Shown one piece after another: positions 1-5,748 of a stretch of DNA of 5,748 nt. Every line of letters starts with the position of its first letter. Within the stretch, counting starts at the first letter, position 1. Position numbers and translations under genes: made by a program. The stretch comes from Verrucomicrobia bacterium UBA5540 (lineage in GTDB: Bacteria > Verrucomicrobiota > Kiritimatiellia > Kiritimatiellales > Tichowtungiaceae). Location: positions 13,900 to 19,647 of the forward strand of contig DINM01000150.1 of assembly GCA_002423675.1 (NCBI GenBank). The letters are read 5' to 3'. The notes beneath the pieces were generated by a model that was not told the origin of the DNA, searched no databases, and saw only the letters and a list, made by a program, of their open reading frames with translations.

Positions 1-1
1 A

Positions 2-265
2 CTGGCGACCGGTGCTAAGGCCTATTATGTTGGAAAACCCAATCCACTGATGATGCGTAATGCGCTGAAGAAGCTGGGTTGCCGGCGCGAAGAAACAGCC
101 ATTGTCGGCGACCGGATGGATACCGATATTATTGCCGGAGTTGAGGCGGAAATTACGACGGTTCTCGTACTGAGTGGCGTCACACAGCGCGAGGATATTT
201 CCCGTTTTGCCTACTGTCCGAACTATGTGCTGAACGGAGTCGGCGATATTGTAAGCCGGATATAA
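2..265 (+). CDS. HAD-IIA (NagD-like) sugar/nucleotide phosphatase, C-terminal fragment
   Basis: This is the last 87 residues of a HAD-superfamily phosphatase; the 5' part lies outside the window and the reading frame is open to the left edge. Visible motifs are VGKPNP (motif III lysine K12 of the fragment) and IVGDRMDTDI (motif IV acidic residues D37 and D42, which hold Mg2+). The following segment TTVLVLSGVT is typical of the NagD/AraL/phosphoglycolate phosphatase subfamily IIA. Enzymes of this family use an N-terminal aspartate nucleophile, not visible here, to dephosphorylate small sugar or nucleotide phosphates in the cytoplasm. The ATGs at positions 50 and 53 are internal methionines, not starts, because the homology extends upstream of them (ATGAKAYYVGKPNP). 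The ending fits the normal NagD C-terminus, so the gene is complete at its 3' end. The family is clear; the substrate cannot be read from this part. Confidence 0.9.
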   Translation: MATGAKAYYVGKPNPLMMRNALKKLGCRREETAIVGDRMDTDIIAGVEAEITTVLVLSGVTQREDISRFAYCPNYVLNGVGDIVSRI

Positions 266-282
266 AGGAAAAACGTCTTTTA

Positions 283-314
283 ATAAAATACCTGTTTGAT
301 CACGCGTATTTTAT
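283..314. repeat. 9-bp perfect inverted repeat across the kinase promoter
   Basis: ATAAAATAC at 283-291 is the exact reverse complement of GTATTTTAT at 306-314, with 14 bases between. The left arm lies just upstream of the proposed -35 box and the right arm sits in the -35/-10 spacer. The arm centres are 23 bp apart, about two helical turns, as in many dimeric-regulator operators. It could instead be a weak hairpin after the phosphatase gene, but there is no T-run after the right arm and the stem is almost all A/T, so an intrinsic terminator is unlikely. A chance match in AT-rich DNA is possible. Confidence 0.35.
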
Positions 315-324
315 CAGCTACAAT
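296..324 (+). promoter_or_regulatory. Predicted sigma-70-type promoter for the hybrid kinase gene
   Basis: TTGATC (296-301, 4/6 match to TTGACA) and TACAAT (319-324, 5/6 match to TATAAT) are separated by exactly 17 bp, the optimal spacing. Transcription would begin near 330-332, leaving only about 7-9 nt before the ATG at 339. It lies in the only gap between the phosphatase and the kinase, implying that the kinase can be transcribed on its own. The prediction is by inspection only. Confidence 0.6.
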
Positions 325-338
325 TTGTTCTGTTTTAT

Positions 339-3300
339 ATGAGTAAGACCAAATTCCTACGTAAAAAACAGCTTCTGAAACTGGTTGACAGGCTTCCCGG
401 CACAATTTATCAGTATCGTGAATGGATCAGCGGCCGCTGTACGTTCCCCTACTCAACTCCAGCGATCGAAGAGATTTTCTTTGCAACGCCGAAAGCTCTG
501 GCGAAAGACGGGAGCTTTGCATGGAAATGCATCTGTTCCGATTCAATCGAACTAGTCCGTAAAGCGTTTGCTGAGTCGGCCGCCGATCTGAGTGAAGTCG
601 AGGTGACCTTCCAAACCTGTTCTCCTCAGGATCGGATCCACTGGATTCATAGCCATGCTGTACCGGAACGGTTGCGCGATGGAAGTACGCTGTGGCACGG
701 TTACATGGAGAATGTCACCGCCGAGTATGAGGCCCAGGAGACCGCTAAGCAACGGGCGGCTATGCTGAACGTGCTTTTTGACAATCTTCCTGATCATCTC
801 TACTACATGGACCGCGAGTCGCGTTTTCTCGGCGTCAATCAGGCCTGCTGTAAATATCACAATAAAAGCCCTGATGAAATAACGGGAAAAGTCAGCAAAG
901 AACTCTATGACAGCGAGCTTGGCAAAAAGCTATACGAAGAAGAACAGGAGCTGATGGCCCAGGGAAAAACCCATAAAAAGAGAGAAAAACACGTCCATCC
1001 CGATGGCAGTATTACCTATCTTGAATCGGTTAAATCTCCGCTGAAAAGCAAGTCAGGAAGAATTATCGGGCTGGCCGGAATCTCGCGCGATATAACACCG
1101 CAAGTGCAGCACGAGGAGATGCTGAATCAGGCCCGGCTGGAAGCAGAGCATCAGGCCAACCTGATGCGGGTGATTGTCGAAAATCTTCCCGGCAGAATGT
1201 ATTACAAGGATCGCCAGTCACGCTTTGTTCTCGCCAACTCAGCCTGTGTACAATACGCCGGATTATCTTCAATGGCAGAACTCGTCGGAAAAAGTGACGT
1301 GGATGTGCTGGATAACAAAGCGCAGGCACAGCGGCTGTATGATGCAGAACAAAAGATCATGGCTGAAGGAACCCTGTATCACGAAATTGAAGAGTTTTTA
1401 GAAAAAGACGGATCTGTTACGCATTATGAAGCAACGAAATGCCCGCTCAGAAATAAAGACGGGAATGTTATCGGTCTGGTCGGTATCAGCCGGGACATCA
1501 CGGATCAGGTCAAAAACAAGCAAAAGGCTGAAGAAACCGCAGCGCTGGTAACCGCAATTTTTGAAAACATTCCAGATCTGATCTATTATAAGGATCGCGA
1601 ACTTCGGTTTCTGGCCGGAAACAATGCCTTCGTGCAGCGGATGGGAGCAAACTCCATTGAAGAGCTGGTTGGAAAGACCGATTACGACATCCTGCCGAAA
1701 AAACTCGCTGATGAGTTGCATAAGGAAGAGGAAGAACTGATCAAAAAAGGTCAGGGAATTATCCATAACCGGAAACGGTTTGAAGAAAAAGACGGCCGCC
1801 CAGTCTACAGGGAATTCATCAAATGCCTGATTAAAAACCAAGACGGGGAAATTATCGGCGTCGTAGGGAGCTCACGGGATGTCACACATCAGGTGGAAAA
1901 CGAAGAAGCTTTGATTAAAGCGAAGAAGGAGGCGGAACAAAGTGCCTCATTCATCAAAGCCATCTTTGACAACATGGAAGACCAGTTCTACTGCAAAGAC
2001 CGAAACGCCAAAGTGATCGCCAGCAACAAAGCATGGATGAAAGCGCGAGGTGTTGAATCGATTGATGAATTGCTCGGAAAAACCGATATTGACATCCACC
2101 CCGCCCCACTCGGCCAACAGCTTTTTGATAACGAGCAACGCCAAATGGAAACCGGCGAAGTCACGCGTATTCGTGAACGACACGTTCGCAAGGACGGAAC
2201 TGTCCAATACCTTGAATCCATTAAGTGTCCGATGAGAAATGATCAGGGCGAAGTAATCGGGCTGGCCGGTGTATCGCGGGATATCACCAAACAGGTCGAA
2301 AACGAAAAAATCCTTATTGAGGCCCAGCAGGAAGCCGAAGCCGCTAATAAAGCGAAGAGCGCGTTTCTGGCCATGATGAGTCATGAAATCCGCACGCCGA
2401 TGAACGGCGTAATCGGAGCGGCCAGCCTGATTCTCGGAACAGACCTTACCCCGCAGCAGGAGGAATTCGTCCATACGATTCAGGTCAGCGGCGAAAATCT
2501 TCTGACGATTATCAATGATATTCTCGATTACTCAAAAATCGAAGCTGGTAAAATCGAACTGGAACACGAAGCGTTCAATCTGCGCGAGTGTATTGAAGAT
2601 GCCTTCGACCTCTTTGTTCAGCCCGCCGCAAAGAAAAATGTGGAGCTCCTCTATTATGTGGATACTGATGTCCCCAAACGGTTGATCGGCGATATAACCC
2701 GTCTGCGGCAAATTTTGGTCAATCTGCTCGGTAATGCGATCAAATTTACGGAAAACGGCGAAGTGAGCCTTAAAGTTCATAATTTGCTCAGCGATGAAGC
2801 CCGGGGAAGTTGCCAGCTTCAATTTGATGTTCACGACACCGGCGTCGGTATTCCCGAGGAACATCAGGATCGCCTGTTTCAGGCCTTCACACAGGCGGAC
2901 TCCTCCAGCACCCGTAAATACGGCGGAACCGGCCTCGGTCTGACGATCAGCCGGAAACTGACCGAATTAATGAACGGCCGCATCTGGTTTGAGAGTGAAG
3001 TTGGCAAGGGCAGCACATTCTCTTTCACCACTACGCTTCCGGTTACAGATCAACCCGAAGAAAAAACGGAAAGCCTGCCCGTCGAATCTCTGCGCGGAAA
3101 ACATGCTTTAATTGTGGATGACAACGAAACCAACCGATGGCTTCTCAGCGACCAGCTGGCACAGTGGGGCATGCTTTCCGAAGCATTCGAACAACCTGAA
3201 AAAGCGCTGGAGCACCTCAAGAACAGTCCGCACTATGATATCGCTCTCGTTGATTTTCAGATGCCCGGAATGAATGGCGGCGACTGGGCAAAAGAGGTCT

Positions 3301-3887
3301 ACAAAAACAAAGAACTTTCCAACCTTCCCATCATCATTCTCAGCAGTTCCTATGAACATATCCCGTCGCATCCATCGATCAGCGCACGGCTTTCCAAACC
3401 GGTTAAAGTCCATAAACTTTGCAGCCAGATCCTTCAAACACTTGGCCATAAAAAGCAGGAAGAGGTCTCCCGGAAAGAGCCCGCCGGATCGCAAATTCGA
3501 CCGAAAAAAACACGCACGCTGCGAATTCTGGTTGCCGAAGATAATTCCATCAATCAACGGATTGTGCAGATGATGCTGCAACGCTTGGGCTATGAGAACC
3601 CGGTACTGGTCGAGAATGGAGAAGCCGCTGTCGCTGCAATCATGGATGCGGAATATGATGTCATCCTGATGGATGTTCAAATGCCGCATATGAACGGACT
3701 GGAGGCCTCACGCCTGATTCGCGAACAGACCGGACAGGTCGATAAACCCTGGATTATCGCCTTAACGGCCGGTGTGATGGAAGAAGAACGAACCGCGGCC
3801 AAAGAAGCCGGAATGAATGCGTTTCTTGCCAAACCTATCGTGATCGACCAGCTGGATAACATGCTGGCAGAGCGGGAAATACTCTAG
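339..3887 (+). CDS. Multi-PAS hybrid sensor histidine kinase with two receiver domains
   Basis: This is a soluble 1182-residue signalling kinase with no signal peptide or membrane segment, so it should sense in the cytoplasm. Domains in order: a divergent PAS (about 13-127), then four mutually similar PAS domains (about 143-251, 277-386, 404-514, 538-648), three of them opening with a YYxDR signature and the last with FYCKDR, all ending in G(L/V)(A/V)G(I/V/S)SRD(I/V)T. Next come HisKA with phospho-acceptor H682 in SHEIRTPMNG and HATPase_c (N-box N795/N799, DTGVGI 833-838, GGTGLGL 862-868). Two receivers follow: REC1 (D927/D928, acceptor D972, S1002, K1020) and REC2 (E1067/D1068, acceptor D1112, T1143, K1165). 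All catalytic residues are present. There is no C-terminal HPt domain, so phosphate probably passes to a separate HPt or regulator. The start is secure: an in-frame TGA at 297-299 is followed by no other ATG/GTG/TTG before 339, and PAS1 begins right after it. No Shine-Dalgarno sequence precedes the ATG. The ligand or signal is unknown. Confidence 0.95.
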   Translation: MSKTKFLRKKQLLKLVDRLPGTIYQYREWISGRCTFPYSTPAIEEIFFATPKALAKDGSFAWKCICSDSIELVRKAFAESAADLSEVEVTFQTCSPQDRIHWIHSHAVPERLRDGSTLWHGYMENVTAEYEAQETAKQRAAMLNVLFDNLPDHLYYMDRESRFLGVNQACCKYHNKSPDEITGKVSKELYDSELGKKLYEEEQELMAQGKTHKKREKHVHPDGSITYLESVKSPLKSKSGRIIGLAGISRDITPQVQHEEMLNQARLEAEHQANLMRVIVENLPGRMYYKDRQSRFVLANSACVQYAGLSSMAELVGKSDVDVLDNKAQAQRLYDAEQKIMAEGTLYHEIEEFLEKDGSVTHYEATKCPLRNKDGNVIGLVGISRDITDQVKNKQKAEETAALVTAIFENIPDLIYYKDRELRFLAGNNAFVQRMGANSIEELVGKTDYDILPKKLADELHKEEEELIKKGQGIIHNRKRFEEKDGRPVYREFIKCLIKNQDGEIIGVVGSSRDVTHQVENEEALIKAKKEAEQSASFIKAIFDNMEDQFYCKDRNAKVIASNKAWMKARGVESIDELLGKTDIDIHPAPLGQQLFDNEQRQMETGEVTRIRERHVRKDGTVQYLESIKCPMRNDQGEVIGLAGVSRDITKQVENEKILIEAQQEAEAANKAKSAFLAMMSHEIRTPMNGVIGAASLILGTDLTPQQEEFVHTIQVSGENLLTIINDILDYSKIEAGKIELEHEAFNLRECIEDAFDLFVQPAAKKNVELLYYVDTDVPKRLIGDITRLRQILVNLLGNAIKFTENGEVSLKVHNLLSDEARGSCQLQFDVHDTGVGIPEEHQDRLFQAFTQADSSSTRKYGGTGLGLTISRKLTELMNGRIWFESEVGKGSTFSFTTTLPVTDQPEEKTESLPVESLRGKHALIVDDNETNRWLLSDQLAQWGMLSEAFEQPEKALEHLKNSPHYDIALVDFQMPGMNGGDWAKEVYKNKELSNLPIIILSSSYEHIPSHPSISARLSKPVKVHKLCSQILQTLGHKKQEEVSRKEPAGSQIRPKKTRTLRILVAEDNSINQRIVQMMLQRLGYENPVLVENGEAAVAAIMDAEYDVILMDVQMPHMNGLEASRLIREQTGQVDKPWIIALTAGVMEEERTAAKEAGMNAFLAKPIVIDQLDNMLAEREIL
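765..2369 (+). repeat. Four tandem PAS-plus-linker modules inside the kinase
   Basis: Residues 143-677 are four copies of one module: a helix with (D/E)N(L/I/M), a PAS core of 103-105 residues, SRD(I/V)T, then a charged helical linker. Module starts are 134, 127 and 134 residues apart. The linker after PAS4 (VENEEALIKAKKEAEQ) closely resembles the one joining PAS5 to HisKA (VENEKILIEAQQEAEA), which suggests that PAS and linker were duplicated together. The copies are diverged at DNA level, so the expansion is not recent. PAS ligands cannot be predicted from these residues. Confidence 0.8.
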
Positions 3888-4342
3888 CGCCAAACTGTGA
3901 CCGGAACACGCTGTCGACCCCATTCGAGAGCCTGCTGATGTGTACCGAAAAACAGGTCGATATGCGCCGGACCTTGAATCGCTCCACCTGTATCTTCGAC
4001 CCTTCCATACCCATAGCCTGGAATGTACATGACGGTTCCAAAAGGATAATAGCGCCGGTCAGCGGCGATCGTGCCTTTGTGGGCCTTCGTTCCAGAGGCC
4101 GTAACCCCGACACGCTTCGGTTTTCCCTTATTCGGCCCGGAAGAATACACCGTGCGCCACGGAGCCCACCAAACGCGCTTCCACCCGCAGCATTTTCCGC
4201 AATCGCAGTAACCGGTTGCTTCGATCATCACGGTTCGCGGTTGAACACCGCGCGGCGGACCGATCGATGCGCAACCGGCAAGAATAATGAATATCGAACA
4301 CAGAACACCGAACCGCAGAAGTAAATTAACTTTCCTTCTCAA
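3884..4342 (-). CDS. 3D-domain outer-membrane lipoprotein (MltA-like fold)
   Basis: This is a 152-residue exported protein. Residues 1-23 form a lipoprotein signal peptide (RRK n-region, hydrophobic core, LAGC lipobox) with lipidated C24; A25 at +2 would favour the outer membrane by the E. coli rule. The mature part holds ATGYCDCGKCCGW (cysteines 46, 48, 51, 52) and a 3D domain named for three aspartates: D95 (TIAAD), D117 (GRVEDTGG) and D129 (HIDLFF). This fold is shared with the catalytic barrel of MltA lytic transglycosylases and with Rpf/YabE-type proteins, so a role in peptidoglycan binding or cleavage is likely but inferred. The start is TTG (4340-4342), supported by AAGGA 8 nt upstream and by an in-frame TAA just before; the upstream ATGs are out of frame. 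The first 20 codons lie inside a GAA-heptad repeat element. The gene follows ileS by 29 nt and converges on the kinase gene, overlapping it by 4 bp. Confidence 0.88.
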   Translation of the reverse strand: MRRKVNLLLRFGVLCSIFIILAGCASIGPPRGVQPRTVMIEATGYCDCGKCCGWKRVWWAPWRTVYSSGPNKGKPKRVGVTASGTKAHKGTIAADRRYYPFGTVMYIPGYGYGRVEDTGGAIQGPAHIDLFFGTHQQALEWGRQRVPVTVWR

Positions 4343-4373
4343 ATCGACATTCCTTATTCAACATTCGACATTC
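4282..4373. repeat. Inverted element of GAA-heptad tandem repeats
   Basis: On the + strand from 4282 the sequence reads in 7-bp units: GAATAAT, GAATATC, GAACACA, GAACACC, GAACCGC, then A and GAAG. On the - strand from 4373 it reads GAATGTC, GAATGTT, GAATAAG, GAATGTC, GATTTGA, GAAGG. The two arms thus face each other around an AT-rich centre (4322-4334), and share AGAAG/CTTCT next to it. The outer GAATATCGAA (4289-4298) and TTCGACATTC (4364-4373) are complementary except for one position. The style resembles dispersed GAATRTCGAA-type repeats that I recall from uncultured bacterial genomes; that link is from memory and untested. The element spans the ileS/lipoprotein gap and encodes lipoprotein residues 1-20. 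Confidence 0.55.
4351..4355 (-). promoter_or_regulatory. Ribosome binding site that fixes the TTG start of the lipoprotein
   Basis: On the minus strand AAGGA occupies 4355-4351, and 8 nt (4350-4343) separate it from the TTG at 4342-4340. Nearby ATG triplets (starting on the minus strand at 4371, 4364 and 4350) are out of frame and soon meet stops. This is therefore the only start with both a Shine-Dalgarno and the signal-peptide frame. It falls within the third and fourth heptads of the repeat element. Confidence 0.6.
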
Positions 4374-5748
4374 ACGCTTTCTGCAAAGAAAGCGTGGCGG
4401 TGTGCCCGTTGAGGTCAACGACTTCACCCTCCGTTTCGACCGTTTCAATGGAAAGCGCCAGCACCTCGGACTTGATGTATTCTTCGAACACCGCGACTGC
4501 TTCGCGCACCGCTTCGTCCGATGAAACCTTCAAGTAAATCCGGTCTGTGACGTCTAATCCGCTGGTTTTGCGCATGTTCTGGATGTTAGTAATCAACTCG
4601 CGAGCCAGTCCTTCACGGATGAGGTCTTCATCCAGCTCGAGATCGAGCGCAACCACCAGCGCGCCCTGCGCCTGAACAGCCAATCCTGCTTTTGGAATAC
4701 GTTCGATGATAATGTCACCGGCCTCCAGCTCAAATGTTTCGCCGGCAGTTTTAAGAACGATTCCTTCCCCAGAGGATACCGTGTGTAATTCTTTACCGGA
4801 TAGTTTCTGAACCGCCTGATTAATCACCTGAACCTGTTTGCCGAACCTGCGCCCAAGTATCTTGAAGTTGGCCTTGGCCTTCAGCTCTGCCAGTGCGGAT
4901 TCGTCGTCCCCGAAAACCACTTCCCGAACATTCAGTTCTTCAGCGACAATCTTCTTGAGCTCACCCACCTGATTGAGCAGCCCGCTGTCGCGACTGACCA
5001 CATCAAGACGGCGTAGCGGCTGGCGAACTTTTGCATCGTAATCTTTGCGCAGTTGGCGCCCCATCACAACCACATCCATCACAATGCGCATCTGGGTTTC
5101 CAGCGCAATATCGCGCTTAGCACCGGCCGCCGTCGGAAAATCGCACAAGTGAATCGACTCGGGCATGTGATCCGTGCGCAGGTTCTGATAAATCTCTTCG
5201 GCGATGAACGGCGTGAACGGTGCGGCGATTTTACACAGCTCAATCAGCACGTGATAGAGCGTGGCATAGGCCTGCTGCTTATCGCCGTCGTCCTCGCTCT
5301 TCCAGAAACGGCGGCGAGACCGGCGGATGTACCAGTTGGTCAGATCTTCGATGAACGCAACAAACGGACGAACCGCGCGCTGCAGGTCGTAGTTATCCAT
5401 CGCCGCGGTCACTTCCTGGCAAAGGTTGGCCAGTGAGCTTTCGATCCAGCGGTCGAGCAGATTTTCACTTTGCGTTTTCGCCGCCGATGGTTTCCATTGG
5501 TCGATATTCGCGTAGGTGACAAAAAAGCTGTAGGAATTCCAAAGCGGAATGAGCAGGTGGCGAAGCGAGTGCTTCACGCCCTCTTCAGAGAAGCGCAGCG
5601 ACTCGGCCTTAACGACCGGCGAGTTGATCAGATAGAGGCGCAGCGCGTCAGCGCCGTATTCATGCACCACATGAAGCGGGTCGGGATAGTTCTTGAGCCG
5701 CTTACTCATTTTCAAACCGTCTTCGGCCAGAACAAGACCATTTACTAC
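4372..5748 (-). CDS. ileS: Isoleucyl-tRNA synthetase, eukaryote-like type, C-terminal part
   Basis: The window holds the last 458 residues of IleRS, which charges tRNA-Ile with isoleucine in the cytoplasm; family members of this type run to about 1000-1100 residues, so the Rossmann N-terminal half and editing domain lie beyond the right edge. The frame is open to position 5748 (VVNGLVLAEDG, then LKMSKRLKNYPDP); the TTG at 5713-5715 is internal. The KMSKR class I signature (fragment residues 13-17, bases 5698-5712) is followed by the anticodon-binding helical domain, including LTNWYIRRSRRRFW (136-149) and APFTPFIAEEIY. After KVRQPL (240-245) comes the extended C-terminal region with ANFKILGRRFGK and REGLARELITNIQNMRK. 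KMSKR rather than KMSKS, the RRSRRRFW block and a final 256 residues without any cysteine (so no C-terminal zinc finger) mark the eukaryote-like (IleS2) class. The TGA stop overlaps the first heptad of the repeat element. Confidence 0.96.
   Translation of the reverse strand, partial: VVNGLVLAEDGLKMSKRLKNYPDPLHVVHEYGADALRLYLINSPVVKAESLRFSEEGVKHSLRHLLIPLWNSYSFFVTYANIDQWKPSAAKTQSENLLDRWIESSLANLCQEVTAAMDNYDLQRAVRPFVAFIEDLTNWYIRRSRRRFWKSEDDGDKQQAYATLYHVLIELCKIAAPFTPFIAEEIYQNLRTDHMPESIHLCDFPTAAGAKRDIALETQMRIVMDVVVMGRQLRKDYDAKVRQPLRRLDVVSRDSGLLNQVGELKKIVAEELNVREVVFGDDESALAELKAKANFKILGRRFGKQVQVINQAVQKLSGKELHTVSSGEGIVLKTAGETFELEAGDIIIERIPKAGLAVQAQGALVVALDLELDEDLIREGLARELITNIQNMRKTSGLDVTDRIYLKVSSDEAVREAVAVFEEYIKSEVLALSIETVETEGEVVDLNGHTATLSLQKA

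Noticed and set aside
50..55. Tandem ATG as a start of a short 71-residue gene
   Set aside because: HAD-IIA homology (ATGAKAYYVGKPNP) continues upstream in the same open frame to the window edge, so these are internal methionines.
264..284. A-run, ACGT, T-run sequence after the phosphatase stop as a terminator
   Set aside because: The pairing is only about four A-T pairs with no G/C stem, too weak for an intrinsic terminator.
1947..2474. 175-codon open frame on the - strand inside the kinase
   Set aside because: It is antisense to PAS5 and HisKA, whose sense-strand motifs are unmistakable; several such antisense frames (552-860, 1398-1841, 3108-3689) are by-products of the kinase codon pattern.
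3835..4113. 92-codon open frame on the - strand across the kinase/lipoprotein junction
   Set aside because: It overlaps the lipoprotein in another frame on the same strand and would also run antisense to the kinase end; it has no supporting motif or ribosome site.
3938..4324. Open frame of 128 codons on the + strand opposite the lipoprotein gene
   Set aside because: It lies antisense to a clear lipoprotein with a lipobox and the 3D aspartates, and its translation (many Arg, Pro, His) shows no recognisable motif.
5053..5436. 127-codon open frame on the + strand opposite ileS
   Set aside because: It is the antisense shadow of the conserved anticodon-binding region of ileS and has no motif of its own.
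1..5748. CRISPR arrays, tRNA or rRNA genes, insertion sequences, phage or defence genes
   Set aside because: I saw no regularly spaced direct repeats, no cloverleaf or rRNA core sequence and no transposase or integrase motifs; nearly all of the window is accounted for by four ordinary coding regions.

Overview
The window holds two complete genes and two genes cut by its edges. It looks like an environmental, Gram-negative-type bacterium. My best guess is the PVC group (Verrucomicrobiota, Kiritimatiellota or Lentisphaerota). This is inference from the eukaryote-like isoleucyl-tRNA synthetase, a short 3D-domain lipoprotein with a CxCxxCC motif, a TTGA-17-TACAAT promoter with almost no leader, and GAA-heptad repeat DNA. 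No taxonomic marker in the window proves it.

Layout. Positions 2-265 (+) are the C-terminal third of a NagD-like HAD-IIA phosphatase. Positions 266-338 are a short AT-rich gap with a good sigma-70-like promoter and a 9-bp inverted repeat. Positions 339-3887 (+) encode a 1182-residue soluble hybrid histidine kinase: five PAS domains, HisKA, HATPase_c and two receiver domains. Two genes lie on the opposite strand. Positions 3884-4342 encode a small lipoprotein with a 3D (three-aspartate) domain, and 4372-5748 encode the C-terminal 458 residues of ileS. ileS is upstream of the lipoprotein gene, 29 nt away, so they may share a transcript. The kinase and lipoprotein genes converge and share one palindromic CTAG in which each reads its stop codon.

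The most unusual piece is 4282-4373. It consists of two opposed arms of tandem 7-bp units beginning with GAA. It starts within the ileS stop codon and runs through the lipoprotein's ribosome site, its TTG start and the first 20 codons of its signal peptide. A mobile or repetitive element seems to have become the translation start and export signal of a gene. The second notable pattern is in the kinase, where the inter-domain helical linkers alternate 23/30/23/30 residues, differing by exactly one coiled-coil heptad.

The genes do not form one evident pathway. The kinase is probably a stand-alone sensor whose partner HPt protein or response regulator is encoded elsewhere. ileS is housekeeping. 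The 3D lipoprotein probably acts on the cell envelope.
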